Positions 35,540 through 44,494 are shown, counted from the first letter of the stretch. The stretch is DNA of 64,000 bases from Clostridium gelidum (GCF_019977655.1 NZ_AP024849.1:3319001-3383000), one strand, 5' to 3'. Made by a program: numbers and translations. The notes: a model not told the origin generated them from the sequence alone.

Positions 35540-37530
35540 CAAGCAACCTCCTGCTTTTCTTTACACTCCACTTTTAGCTCCTTATCTTTACTTACTATCA
35601 AATTAATTATTTGACTATCTGTTGGTACTATTTGATTAATGCTTTCCCTGTTATCTATAAATATTGGAGCATTTACTTCATAAAATTCTGAAAGGGTATT
35701 AATAATCTCTATTCCTGCATTTATTTGACTTGCAGTATTTGCATTACTAAATGGAACTCCATCTATTAAAGCCTCACAACATTCGTCAATTCCGCCATTT
35801 ATTTGTTGTTTAAATAATTTAAATCTTACTGTTTTGAATTTAGAATTTATTCTCTCTTCTAATAATCCAACTTTTGTTCTTATGAACTCCTCACACAGGA
35901 AGTCGTATCCTTCAAGCTTTGCAATTTCATTTGCCAAAGTTCTTTCTTCTTCTTGAAGATCTTGAATTCTTTTTCTTAAAGTTTCATTATTATCTTTTTT
36001 TCCTAGCTGCTTACTTATATTTTCTAATTCTCTTTCTAAATTGAGCTTTCTATTAGCCAACTCTGTATTGTCAGTTAATTTAAAGTTTGCTATTTTACCT
36101 TTAATTTCATTAATAGAATTAGTTAATTCCTGTTCGCCAGTAAAAGTTATTGTATTATTAATATTTAAGCTTTGTTTATCCTTCTCTAATTGTTCTAGCT
36201 CTGATTTAAGCAGCTCCATTTTGGAGTTATATTCACTTAATTTCTCTTCGTAGCCTATTAGATTTTCACTATTTTCTTTAATTGAAGTCTCAAGTTGGTT
36301 TATTTTTTCTCCAAGCTCTTTACCTTGCTTATTTATTGAATTACGCTTATTGTTTTTTGATTCTTCAAAATATCCTTGAGCATTGGTTCTGATTTCTTCT
36401 AGCTGTTCAATTTCATATTCTCTATGACATGTCGGACAGAATTTCTCATTTTCATCAAATTCAAATATCACATTATTTTCTTTATGCCATATATCTCTCA
36501 ATGATTTTTGCTTTTCTATATAGTTTGTTCTTATTCCATAAGCTGCTTTAATTGCTTCCTCAGTATCAAACTTATCTCTATTTAGAATTTGAATCTGATG
36601 CTCTAAATCATTTATTTCATACTTTTTATCTGAAATCTGTATATTAAATTCATCTAATGGTTTATTTGAATTTTCTTTAGCTTCTACTAATTTAGAATTG
36701 TATTTAAGTTTTAAGTCTGATAGTTCTTTTTCTAATTTCATATTTTCAGAACTATTATCACCTGCAGCTATTTGTTTGGATAATGCATTAATTCCATTTT
36801 GAATTATTACTTTTCTGTCCTCTAAGATTTTAAAATCTTCTTCAACTATGGAATTATTACATTCATCAATCCTAAAAGGAATTGATTCTTTATCTTTGCT
36901 ATATTTAGAAATTTGATCCTTTACTTTCTTTCTAAAATCTTCTATTGGAGTATTATTCGATAATAATTGTTCAAGTGGCTTTAATTCTTTTTTATAGTTA
37001 ATTACATTATCTTGATCAATGTCTCCTATGATCTCTAATAATATCTCCCTTTGCTTTTTCCACTCTATACTGTTAAAATAGAGTGGATTAGATAGTAACT
37101 TAAAGGTATTATCCGCCAAGATATTAGTAACCTTTTCGTTATATTCTTTTTGTTTAGCTGGGACTTGGTTGATATAATAAGTTGTTTCATGACCTGAGAA
37201 AACTTTATCTGCAAGTCCTTTTTTCTTTGTCCATTTCTCTGTAAAAATTCTTTGAAGTGTTATTTCTTCACCATTTACATCTAATATTCCAATTACGCTA
37301 TGCTCTAACCCATGTAGCGCTTCTCCATCAGGACCTAATGTTTTTATTTCAAAGTCTTTTCTATCCTTACTATCTTTTCCGAAGAGTAGCCAACAGAAGC
37401 TATCAAAGACTGTTGTTTTTCCTGTTGCGTTTTCTCCTAAGATATTTGTTATTTTTTCAAAATCAATTACTAATTCCTTAATACCTTTAAAATTCTTAAG
37501 AATTAATTTTTTAATTAATATGTTTTTCAT
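35539..37530 (-). CDS. Rad50/SbcC-like AAA ATPase
   Basis: 663 residues. N-terminal LKNFKGIKELVIDF and Walker A GENATGKTT (~33-41) mark an SMC-like ATPase. Two long coiled coils flank CPTCHREYEIEQLE (~ residue 370), resembling a zinc-hook CxxC. The C-terminal head has PIFIDNRESI in the Walker B/D-loop position. Short for SbcC, as is usual in phages. No partner SbcD nuclease is adjacent. Likely DNA end processing or replication support. Confidence 0.8.
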   Translation of the reverse strand: MKNILIKKLILKNFKGIKELVIDFEKITNILGENATGKTTVFDSFCWLLFGKDSKDRKDFEIKTLGPDGEALHGLEHSVIGILDVNGEEITLQRIFTEKWTKKKGLADKVFSGHETTYYINQVPAKQKEYNEKVTNILADNTFKLLSNPLYFNSIEWKKQREILLEIIGDIDQDNVINYKKELKPLEQLLSNNTPIEDFRKKVKDQISKYSKDKESIPFRIDECNNSIVEEDFKILEDRKVIIQNGINALSKQIAAGDNSSENMKLEKELSDLKLKYNSKLVEAKENSNKPLDEFNIQISDKKYEINDLEHQIQILNRDKFDTEEAIKAAYGIRTNYIEKQKSLRDIWHKENNVIFEFDENEKFCPTCHREYEIEQLEEIRTNAQGYFEESKNNKRNSINKQGKELGEKINQLETSIKENSENLIGYEEKLSEYNSKMELLKSELEQLEKDKQSLNINNTITFTGEQELTNSINEIKGKIANFKLTDNTELANRKLNLERELENISKQLGKKDNNETLRKRIQDLQEEERTLANEIAKLEGYDFLCEEFIRTKVGLLEERINSKFKTVRFKLFKQQINGGIDECCEALIDGVPFSNANTASQINAGIEIINTLSEFYEVNAPIFIDNRESINQIVPTDSQIINLIVSKDKELKVECKEKQEVA

Positions 37531-37852
37531 AATATCCTCCTTGCTCTTTTACTTTTTGAACTTCTTCTTCTATGATTTCTCTTAATGATTTATTAGTTCC
37601 CCTATCACCTCTTTCAAGCGTTGCGTTTACTACTCTATCTAATGCATCTAAGGTGTTTTGCATATTGGTTGTAACTGTTCTTGAAAATGTCTTTGCACAT
37701 AAAGCACAGATTCTAATGTATTCTTTCAAATTAGTTGTCTTTCCAAAATGTACTCTATTAAATTTGATATCATCATCTGTCATTTTTATAATCTCAGTAA
37801 ATTCATCTTTAGTTGTTTGTAATTTAAGTAAATCTAAAAATAAATAAAACAT
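37511..37852 (-). CDS. Phage early protein, unknown
   Basis: 113 residues with a 20-base overlap with the Rad50-like gene. Helical; RTVTTNMQNTLDALDRVVNATLERGDRGTNKSLREIIEEEV. AGTAGGAGTGAG precedes the start. No domain recognised. Confidence 0.45.
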   Translation of the reverse strand: MFYLFLDLLKLQTTKDEFTEIIKMTDDDIKFNRVHFGKTTNLKEYIRICALCAKTFSRTVTTNMQNTLDALDRVVNATLERGDRGTNKSLREIIEEEVQKVKEQGGYYEKHIN

Positions 37853-37862
37853 ATTCTCACTC

Positions 37863-38021
37863 CTACTCTAAATTTAAAAGTCCTGCCTTTCCAAACTTAA
37901 CAAGTGCATTAATTTGATCACTTGGATAAATATTTATTGCATCTTCTACAAGCATGTCCATTAGTTTTCCTTGAATTTCTTTTTCATGTTCTTCATTTTT
38001 AAAAATCCAAACTGCTTTCAT
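37863..38021 (-). CDS. Small phage protein (52 residues)
   Basis: MKAVWIFKNEEHEKEIQGKL... begins at TAATG overlapping the previous stop, with GGAGGGAT just upstream. A compact alpha/beta pattern follows, ending KFGKAGLLNLE. Function unknown. Confidence 0.6.
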   Translation of the reverse strand: MKAVWIFKNEEHEKEIQGKLMDMLVEDAINIYPSDQINALVKFGKAGLLNLE

Positions 38022-38527
38022 TAAGTATCCCTCCTACAATTAATTATTAAATGTTTTTCAGCCCATAGCTTTAATGCTTGTGACTTAGCTGATATTTCAT
38101 CTAAGGTATCTATTATTTCTTTTAATCTTGGAACCTCATCTTTAGTTATTTGACCATCTTCTGTTATATCAATTAGTGAATCTTTTATTTTGTGTATGCT
38201 TGTACCATTTAAAACTGAAAGTATTTGAATCGTTAATCTTTCAATTTTACAAATTTTAATTTGTGGTATTGTTTGTTTTCCTAATGGACATAAATTCGAA
38301 CAATAATAATTGTTTAATTCAGGAGTATTGTAAGTATCTGAAATTAAAAGTACTTCTTCAGGATATGGATTCAAACTTCCAAGCTCTATACGTGCTAGTC
38401 TTGTACGATCTATTCCTATCTTTTCTGATGCACCTTCCCTACTGTTTAAACAATCATTAAACTTTGATGCTTCCATTCGTGCTTGATAAAATACATTATC
38501 AATAGCTTTAGTTGCTTTTCTAGACAT
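38021..38527 (-). CDS. XRE-like HTH phage early regulator
   Basis: 168 residues. Residues ~15-65 form an HTH (FNDCLNSREGASEKIGIDRTRLARIELGSLNPYPEEVLLISDTY). Two Cys (YYCSNLCPLG) follow and then a helical tail (EISAKSQALKLWAEKH). First gene after the Cro-like gene in the early operon; an operator copy lies at 38594-38608 upstream. Similar proteins occur widely in clostridial phages. Confidence 0.7.
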   Translation of the reverse strand: MSRKATKAIDNVFYQARMEASKFNDCLNSREGASEKIGIDRTRLARIELGSLNPYPEEVLLISDTYNTPELNNYYCSNLCPLGKQTIPQIKICKIERLTIQILSVLNGTSIHKIKDSLIDITEDGQITKDEVPRLKEIIDTLDEISAKSQALKLWAEKHLIINCRRDT

Positions 38528-38593
38528 TTATTTCACCTACTTTCAAACTTATAATTTAAATAATGAATGAAATTAAAAATAATAATCATTTTA

Positions 38594-38608
38594 GTTCCTA
38601 TTAGGAAC
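38594..38608. promoter_or_regulatory. Repressor operator copy downstream of the Cro-like gene
   Basis: GTTCCTATTAGGAAC is a near-perfect dyad matching the operators of the divergent promoter region. It overlaps the stop codon of the Cro-like gene and precedes the next regulator. Confidence 0.75.
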
Positions 38609-38804
38609 ATATTTGTTTAAAAAAAATCTCTTCAATTGGCATATTAAAAAAATCGGAAATCTTCTTTGCTTCTATCAATGTAAAATTAACGTTCCCCATT
38701 TCTTTTTTATAATATGCTGCTTTGGTTTTTAATCCTAATAGATTGCACATTTGCTTAACTGAAATTGAATTTGTGTTTCTTGTTACTCTTAAATTAGCAT
38801 ACAT
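38601..38804 (-). CDS. Cro-like DNA-binding protein
   Basis: 67 residues with a compact XRE-type HTH (SVKQMCNLLGLKTKAAYYKKEMGNVNFTLIEAKKISDFF). It is divergent from the CI-like repressor across the operator region. The strong GGGGGTGAAAAAG site supports the start. Predicted to open the lytic pathway. Confidence 0.75.
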   Translation of the reverse strand: MYANLRVTRNTNSISVKQMCNLLGLKTKAAYYKKEMGNVNFTLIEAKKISDFFNMPIEEIFFKQICS

Positions 38805-38820
38805 TTCTTTTTCACCCCCG

Positions 38821-38925
38821 TTCCTGTTAGGATACTTTAATTATATGTTCCTATTAGGAAATTGTCAATATTATTTCAAAAAAATATTTCCAATTAGGAA
38901 CACTCATATAATTTCCTATTAGGAT
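38821..38925. promoter_or_regulatory. Divergent immunity control region with four operators
   Basis: Dyad copies of TTCCTATTAGGAA type begin at 38821, 38848, 38888 and 38913 (spacings 27, 40 and 25 bp). TATAAT-like hexamers near 38907 suggest the repressor promoter; the opposite promoter would serve the Cro-like gene. This is the classical CI/Cro switch layout. Confidence 0.8.
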
Positions 38926-38953
38926 ATTATATAATTATTTTGAGGTGTTAATT

Positions 38954-39379
38954 ATGAACAGAATTAAAGAACTTAGACTATCTAAAGGTTGGACACAAGA
39001 CGAATTAGGAGAAAAATTATGTGTTAAGCGTTCTGCGATTTCAAAATATGAAACTAGTAAAATACCTTTGACAGATGATACTATCAGGAAACTTTCAGAA
39101 ATTTTCGATAAATCTACTGATTACATCTTAGGCAAAAATGATTTACAATCATCAAATTCTGAGACCGAATTAACTAAAAAAGATAAGAATGACATCCAAA
39201 AAGATTTAAAAAACATAATGGATGACTACAGAGAACAAAAGGATGGAACAAAATATTATAATGGCGTAGAACTTGAAGATAAAGATTTTGATTATTTAGA
39301 ACTTGCTATGCAAATAGCTCTTGAAAAAATAAAGGTTAACAATAAGGATAAATATACACCAAAGAAATTTAAGAAGTAG
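38954..39379 (+). CDS. CI-like XRE repressor
   Basis: 141 residues from ATG 38954 (GAGGTGTTAATT upstream). Residues 1-60 form an XRE HTH (RIKELRLSKGWTQDELGEKLCVKRSAISKYETSK). The C-terminal half lacks a LexA-type protease domain, so inactivation probably depends on the adjoining ImmA-like protease. It would bind the nearby TTCCTATTAGGAA operators. Confidence 0.85.
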   Translation: MNRIKELRLSKGWTQDELGEKLCVKRSAISKYETSKIPLTDDTIRKLSEIFDKSTDYILGKNDLQSSNSETELTKKDKNDIQKDLKNIMDDYREQKDGTKYYNGVELEDKDFDYLELAMQIALEKIKVNNKDKYTPKKFKK

Positions 39380-39391
39380 GTGGGGATTAAT

Positions 39392-39847
39392 TTGACAGGG
39401 GATTATATAAAAAAAATTATTAATAAACTAAAGAAGAAATATAATACTTCATCCCCTTATGAATTAGCAGAATGTCTTAATATAACTATAATTACTCAGC
39501 CTTTAGGCAACGTATGGGGTATGTACAAATATATGAAAAAAAACAAAGTCATTTTTATTAATTCAGCTTTATCTGAATTTGAAAAACGCTTTGTTTTGGC
39601 ACATGAAATTGGACATGCTGTTTTGCATCCAAAATCTTCATGCTTTTTCATAAATGAAAATAATTATATAAGTAACATTAAATCTGAATATGAAGCTAAT
39701 ATGTTTGCGGCTGAATTTTTGATTGATGATATGGCAATAGATAAGTTAGATTTGGATGGGTTTTCTTTTGAACAGTTGGCTAGTAGTTATTATGTTCCTG
39801 TGGAAATTATGAAATTGAAGTTTAATACTAACTATTATAAGGAGTAA
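39392..39847 (+). CDS. immA: ImmA/IrrE-family metalloprotease (anti-repressor)
   Basis: About 151 residues, start TTG 39392 favoured by GGTGGGGATTAAT (GTG 39380 is an alternative). The zinc protease motif HEIGHAVLH and a downstream SEYEANMFAAEFLI are the ImmA/IrrE signature. In ICEBs1 and related phages ImmA cleaves the repressor to induce excision. Cotranscribed with the repressor. Partial decayed copies occur at 40691, 51903 and 57491. Confidence 0.88.
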   Translation: MTGDYIKKIINKLKKKYNTSSPYELAECLNITIITQPLGNVWGMYKYMKKNKVIFINSALSEFEKRFVLAHEIGHAVLHPKSSCFFINENNYISNIKSEYEANMFAAEFLIDDMAIDKLDLDGFSFEQLASSYYVPVEIMKLKFNTNYYKE

Positions 39848-39850
39848 GTA

Positions 39851-40690
39851 ATGAATTATACTAATTTAGATTCTATTGTCGATTATTTTAAAAGTACCTC
39901 TTCTTATTATAAAATAAAAAAACCAAATAGCATTACATTAAAAACTTTAATAATTTATACTCTTATTGGGTCATCTATGCTAGTTATCGTAATTAAGTTG
40001 TTAAATATAAAATCTTTAGATCTCACTTCTTTGATTTGTACTTCTTTAGTTGTTTCATTTATATTAAATGCTTTTTTCTTTAACAGAAAAATAAACAAAA
40101 AAACTAATGAATATATAGCAACTTACAATGCTATACATTCATTAGATTTTAATAAATACGATCAAGTTAGATTAGATATTTTTTATAACTACTTACTGAA
40201 TAATAATATAGGTTCTTTAAGTGATGAAAACTTTAATCTATTAATAACTTATGTAAAAAATCAGGAAGATATTTTACATGGAGATCCTAGCTACAATTCA
40301 AAAAAAACATTAATAACTAATTCTATTCTTGCTTTTATTGTATCCGCTAGTAGTGCACTTACAACCAAATTTATCACAAATAATAACCAATTGATACCTT
40401 TTATTTTAATGAGTTCTTTTATCATTGGTTCAATTTATACATTCTTAACTTCAATTATTGATTTTCCAAACAAAATTTCTGATGAAAAGGATTCTTATAA
40501 AGCATTAAAAACATTTCTTTATAAAGCTAAATTTAGGTATAACTTAGAATATCAAAATGAGAATTCAGAAAATAATAATAGTAATTTGAATCAATCAACT
40601 AAAAATCTTCAAAACTCATCAGTGGAGAAAGAAAATTTTAGCATTATTTTTAAAACAAAATTACATAAAATAGTTGATATATTATTTTAG
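39851..40690 (+). CDS. Membrane protein of the immunity operon, unknown
   Basis: 279 residues. Two hydrophobic pairs (~30-75 and ~155-210) separate cytoplasmic helical parts; the C-terminal 50 residues are Asn/Ser-rich. AAGGAGTAAGTA upstream and four bases after immA. A decayed immA 3' end follows it directly, suggesting insertion by recombination between immA copies. Superinfection exclusion is a reasonable but unproven guess. Confidence 0.6.
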   Translation: MNYTNLDSIVDYFKSTSSYYKIKKPNSITLKTLIIYTLIGSSMLVIVIKLLNIKSLDLTSLICTSLVVSFILNAFFFNRKINKKTNEYIATYNAIHSLDFNKYDQVRLDIFYNYLLNNNIGSLSDENFNLLITYVKNQEDILHGDPSYNSKKTLITNSILAFIVSASSALTTKFITNNNQLIPFILMSSFIIGSIYTFLTSIIDFPNKISDEKDSYKALKTFLYKAKFRYNLEYQNENSENNNSNLNQSTKNLQNSSVEKENFSIIFKTKLHKIVDILF

Positions 40691-40835
40691 CAATGTGTTT
40701 GTTGCCGAGTTTTTGATTGTTGATGTGGCTGCGGATCAGCTTGAATTGGATGGTTTTTCTTTAGAATAGCTGGCTATGAATTATTATGTTCCGGTTGATA
40801 TTGTGAAATTGAAATTAAATAATAAAGAACCTTAA
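40691..40835 (+). pseudogene. Decayed 3' end of a second immA copy
   Basis: The sequence after the membrane protein stop reads NVFVAEFLIVDVAADQLELDG, closely matching the immA C-terminus. An in-frame TAG interrupts it before the LAMNYYVPVDIVKLK segment. No start region is present. Confidence 0.8.
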
Positions 40836-40868
40836 GTTACTATTCTATTAGCAATTAAGGTTCTTTTT
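40824..40868. terminator. Bidirectional terminator between immunity and cargo operons
   Basis: AAAGAACCTTAA and TTAAGGTTCTTTTT form a 12-bp stem with T-rich ends in both directions. It separates the plus-strand immunity operon from the converging minus-strand operon. Confidence 0.8.
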
Positions 40869-40910
40869 CAATTTAGAATATATAATATTATTAATCATTA
40901 AAATTCAGTT

Positions 40911-41732
40911 CTATTTGGTTTTATAATAATCTTCAATGTAATTATTTATGAATTGGAAAATTTTATTAGCATATTCCGTTAATTCATAATTATTCATAAA
41001 CTTCAACTTATCTAAAATCATATATAACTCATAAAATTCTGCTCCTGTATTTAACAATTGTTTCCCTATTTCACCTCTGCTCCTAGCAACAATATCTTTT
41101 GATATTAGTATTATTCTTGCTGATTGTATTACCATTTTTTTAATAAACTTTATTCCTAAATCTCTGTCGTTATTTGTCAATGCTTCATAGGTTTTAATAA
41201 TAATACTATTTATATATGTTCTTTTATGTATTATTTCATCCTTATTCACCATCCCTTGTGGATATCTATATAATGAGTTAAAGTATCCCTTATCAAATAA
41301 TAGAACACCATATTTAACACACCATACATAAAATTCATAGCCACTTCTATAGTGACTTAAAAACTCACTTTTAGTTTGATAAACTATGTTTATATCTTTA
41401 AATACACTCACATATCTCAGCTCATTTATTTTTTTATTTCTTCTAAGAATAACTACAATATCAATATCACTTTCTTTAGAGTAGTTTCCACTTGAGACTG
41501 AACCAATAAGAATAATTGATTCAATTAAATTTTCACATTGAAGCAGTTGATTATATATCCTTAGTACTTCGCTATATGTTAATTCATCACACATCGTTCT
41601 GATTTTATACCAATTAGCACTTAGTCTCAGAAATAACGTATATGGATCATTAAATTGAATCTGTCTTTTTTCTAAATTCGCCTCTAATTCAAAAAAACTA
41701 GACATTAGCTCTTCTAAATTTAAATTGTGCAT
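40911..41732 (-). CDS. MNT-type nucleotidyltransferase with helical C-terminus
   Basis: 273 residues. The minimal nucleotidyltransferase motif GSVSSGNYSKESDIDIVVIL (~79-98) has the catalytic Ser-Asp-x-Asp pair; a third acidic residue may be in FKDINIVY. The C-terminal ~140 residues are helical. In HepT-MntA modules such an enzyme AMPylates and silences a HEPN RNase. A HEPN-like gene sits three bases upstream. Last gene of a four-gene operon; an antitoxin role is inferred. Confidence 0.7.
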   Translation of the reverse strand: MHNLNLEELMSSFFELEANLEKRQIQFNDPYTLFLRLSANWYKIRTMCDELTYSEVLRIYNQLLQCENLIESIILIGSVSSGNYSKESDIDIVVILRRNKKINELRYVSVFKDINIVYQTKSEFLSHYRSGYEFYVWCVKYGVLLFDKGYFNSLYRYPQGMVNKDEIIHKRTYINSIIIKTYEALTNNDRDLGIKFIKKMVIQSARIILISKDIVARSRGEIGKQLLNTGAEFYELYMILDKLKFMNNYELTEYANKIFQFINNYIEDYYKTK

Positions 41733-41735
41733 TTT

Positions 41736-42125
41736 TTACATTTTCCCCTCTTTTTTCAAGTAACTTTCTACCTCTTTTACTAGATTACAAATTTCACAAT
41801 GCAAAATCTCCATCCTATGAAAACTAAAACTATTCGAAGATGTATTAATATATGTATCTAACTTGTAATATTCATAACTTTCACTCAAAATAGGCATATA
41901 ATCTTTTGATAATATTCCTAAGGCCATGTATCTTTTTATTGATGAAACTATCATAAAAAATGTTGATTCAGCTTTTCCATCTATTGAAAACCTTAATATA
42001 TTAATTACATTTTCTCCAACAATCGAAGTTCTATACGCTAAATCTCTTTTATCTCTTTTAGTCTTTGCTTCAGATGCCATCTTTAAATGCCATTCAATTT
42101 TATCTTTCCACATAGATGAAATCAT
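41736..42125 (-). CDS. HEPN-like helical protein
   Basis: 129 residues, all helical. The C-terminal FHRMEILHCE fits the HEPN ribonuclease signature R-hydrophobic-x3-H. The N-terminal part (KIEWHLKMASEAKTKRDKRDLAYRTSIVGENVINILRFSI) resembles the first HEPN helices. Its tight link to a nucleotidyltransferase supports a toxin/antitoxin-like pair. The similarity is motif-level only. Confidence 0.5.
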   Translation of the reverse strand: MISSMWKDKIEWHLKMASEAKTKRDKRDLAYRTSIVGENVINILRFSIDGKAESTFFMIVSSIKRYMALGILSKDYMPILSESYEYYKLDTYINTSSNSFSFHRMEILHCEICNLVKEVESYLKKEGKM

Positions 42126-42141
42126 AATTGTTTGTCCCCCA

Positions 42142-42822
42142 TTATAATATATTATTCATTATATCTTCAAATCTTGCATGGTCTATTAAGACCGAGCTAG
42201 CTTGATTAACTATCTCAGGCAAATATAGAAGTAATAATGTTGTTGAATACTCTATAACTATTTTATAGTCATTGAACCATATATCGAAGCTATCTGATAA
42301 AAATTCTAAATGATTTGTATATCTTTGAGATTGTTGCCACTTAGTTGGATTAGAGTGTGTATATGAGCTTAATTCTTGAAATAATCTATATATATCATCA
42401 TTCAAGCTATTAAAAAAACTTAAATTTGCCCATCTTCCCAATTCTGAAAAGGTATAAATTTCATTAAGTTTTTGTTTAAATCCAAATTCACTTCTCCCAC
42501 TTAACCATGTAGTATATAAACCAGGATGTTTATCAAAATATATTCCAAAAACAACTAATTCTATAGATTTTCTAAGAGAGTCCATTGAGTTTTCATAAAA
42601 TCCATTAACAACACAAAATATAGAATGTTCAAAGTTTAAACACACTTCCACTAATGTGTTAAGAATAGATTGTTTAGTTGGATAATTTAGATAAATATCA
42701 TTTATAATTTCTTTAAATAGTGAACTGTATTTATAATATACTTCTATTTCAATCTGTTTTTGGCTCAATGTGTTCAGGAACACATTTATGCCATTATCCA
42801 TAACAATATTTATTTCATTCAT
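42142..42822 (-). CDS. Helical protein of the kinase/HEPN/MNT operon
   Basis: 226 residues from ATG 42822 (AGGAG eight bases upstream); an earlier ATG overlapping the kinase stop is possible. Nearly all helical. Segments MDSLRKSIELVVFGIYFDKHPG and ELSSYTHSNPTKW resemble uncharacterised HEPN-like or abortive-infection proteins, but I cannot assign a family. Cotranscribed with the kinase and HEPN genes. Confidence 0.55.
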   Translation of the reverse strand: MNEINIVMDNGINVFLNTLSQKQIEIEVYYKYSSLFKEIINDIYLNYPTKQSILNTLVEVCLNFEHSIFCVVNGFYENSMDSLRKSIELVVFGIYFDKHPGLYTTWLSGRSEFGFKQKLNEIYTFSELGRWANLSFFNSLNDDIYRLFQELSSYTHSNPTKWQQSQRYTNHLEFLSDSFDIWFNDYKIVIEYSTTLLLLYLPEIVNQASSVLIDHARFEDIMNNIL

Positions 42823-42839
42823 AGTATCTGCTCCTAAAA

Positions 42840-43325
42840 TCAAATTAATTTTTGATCCTTTAACCTTTGAATTATACTTTGGACTACATCTCTACTTTCC
42901 GTATTATCTGTATTTATTTCTATATCCGCATCAAGTTTTTTTATTTCATTATCAACCCACTCTATACTTTCTTCTAATGTAAACGAATATTCCCATTTTG
43001 GAAAAGTAACGTTTCGATTTTTTGCTCTCTCCAACGCTTTTTCTTTAGAACAGATTAATTTGATGATGAAAAAGCTTCTATTAAGTTTTATATCATTTAT
43101 AATTAGTTGTTCCATACGCTTGCTTAAGCCTGTTGATTCGAAAATGTAGCTTTGATTTACTTTTAGTTCAGTAATTAATTCCTTCCAAACGTCCTTATCA
43201 TTATTAAAACTTTTTCTAATATCATCAACTTTAAAAAGTGGTAAATTTAATTCTTTTGATAACTGCTCAGAAATAGTAGTTTTTCCCGAAGCAATTTGTC
43301 CACAAACATATATAGCAATACTCAT
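42840..43325 (-). CDS. P-loop kinase (AAA_33/polynucleotide kinase-like)
   Basis: 161 residues from ATG 43325 (GGAGAGTGA upstream). The Walker A loop GQIASGKTT is near the N-terminus, a likely substrate Asp in FKVDDIRKS follows, and a lid-like LICSKEKALERAKNRN is present. This is the layout of small P-loop kinases (AAA_33, zeta-toxin/PNKP relatives). It leads the four-gene operon. The substrate could be an RNA end or a small molecule; the sequence does not say. Confidence 0.7.
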   Translation of the reverse strand: MSIAIYVCGQIASGKTTISEQLSKELNLPLFKVDDIRKSFNNDKDVWKELITELKVNQSYIFESTGLSKRMEQLIINDIKLNRSFFIIKLICSKEKALERAKNRNVTFPKWEYSFTLEESIEWVDNEIKKLDADIEINTDNTESRDVVQSIIQRLKDQKLI

Positions 43326-43536
43326 TTTGTATTCACTCTCCAATCCTTATAAATCAATAATTTTATTATATAATAAGTTATTTATAGAAGATATAATAGC
43401 TTATTATGTATCACAGCCTAGAAGAATGTTAAACTTTCTAATAAATTATATTTTAAATAATAATTTATTACCTAAAAATTCAAATATGTTCTTCTTATAG
43501 AGTATTTTACCACATAAGTTGTAAAAACGACAAAGA

Positions 43537-43567
43537 TATCACAAATTCATTTCTGAATAATTTGGTA
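43537..43567. repeat. Dispersed palindrome copy
   Basis: ATCACAAATTCATTTCTGAATAATTTGGTA, an imperfect dyad located between the kinase operon and the 234-residue gene. Confidence 0.75.
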
Positions 43568-43615
43568 CTAACAAATAACATTTTTCTAAAAAACCATTAA
43601 TACTCTAGAATATAT

Positions 43616-44320
43616 CTAAATATCAGCTTGAATAAATTTCATAAATTCTTTACCAAAGTATGTTATATATAGCATTGTAAATGCATCTTTCTTTAAATCA
43701 CCATAAATATTTCCTGTGGTCTTTGTATCAATAAGCAAAGACTTTGAAATTAAGTCACAGATATAAAACTCATATTTTCCCTCGATTTCAAGAGCTGTTA
43801 ATTCTGCATTACTTTCCTTAATATTCTCTGTTATAACTTCTTTACATGATCTACTTTTTCTTGAACTTACAAAAATATCATTACCTTCTGGAACTCCTAT
43901 ATTTCCTTCCACTCCAGTATCTTTATATATTTTCAAGATCTCAATTTCAATATAATCAAGTTTCTTTACTAATTCTAAAAAAGTTTCTTTAAAATTAGAT
44001 TCACATGGATTTATAGTATTAGATTTTAAAATCTCCCTAAATATTTTAAGCTTATGCTCACATTTAGTTTCAATAACGTGTTTAAGTATTGATATATATA
44101 TATCATTAAACTCCTCTGACGTCATTACATTTTCATCAATATTTAATCCTAATTCACTAATATACGCTATAAAACTATTAGTAAAGTCATTTACCCTCTT
44201 CTGAGCAATTCTACCCCTAATTTCAAAACAAACCTCATTTAGAAGCCCCCCTACAAGCGGTATATCCGATATCCCTGCTTTTAACAAACCAACTAAAAGT
44301 TCTTTTGATTTATTATCCAT
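43616..44320 (-). CDS. Unknown protein flanked by palindromic repeats
   Basis: 234 residues. A Gly/Pro-rich N-terminal helix (GISDIPLVGGLLNEVCFEIRGRIAQKRVNDF) is followed by a helical middle and a C-terminal ~100-residue alpha/beta part, with FVSSRKSRSCKEV in the hinge. The N-terminal style resembles proteins found in defence islands, but no family can be named. Palindromic repeats lie on both sides (43537-43567 and 44434-44463), so it may be an independent cassette. Confidence 0.5.
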   Translation of the reverse strand: MDNKSKELLVGLLKAGISDIPLVGGLLNEVCFEIRGRIAQKRVNDFTNSFIAYISELGLNIDENVMTSEEFNDIYISILKHVIETKCEHKLKIFREILKSNTINPCESNFKETFLELVKKLDYIEIEILKIYKDTGVEGNIGVPEGNDIFVSSRKSRSCKEVITENIKESNAELTALEIEGKYEFYICDLISKSLLIDTKTTGNIYGDLKKDAFTMLYITYFGKEFMKFIQADI

Positions 44321-44433
44321 ATTTATTCACACACCAATCTAAATCGTAAATTTAAGAAAAACTTTCACTACTTTCACTATAAGTATATTTTTATTATAAC
44401 ATATTTTACCAGTGTACTACAAAATAACAATAA

Positions 44434-44463
44434 TACCACAAATTCATTCTGAATAATGTGGTA
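44434..44463. repeat. Dispersed palindrome copy
   Basis: TACCACAAATTCATTCTGAATAATGTGGTA, the most symmetric copy, 32 bp after the RES protein gene. The ~40 bp before it also resemble the sequence before the copy at 54883. Confidence 0.85.
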
Positions 44464-44494
44464 TCATACATATAAATTTTCTAGGTATAATGTT

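Noticed and set aside
43616..44320. Assigning the 234-residue protein to a named abortive-infection family
   Set aside because: Only a vague N-terminal resemblance; no diagnostic motif can be read.
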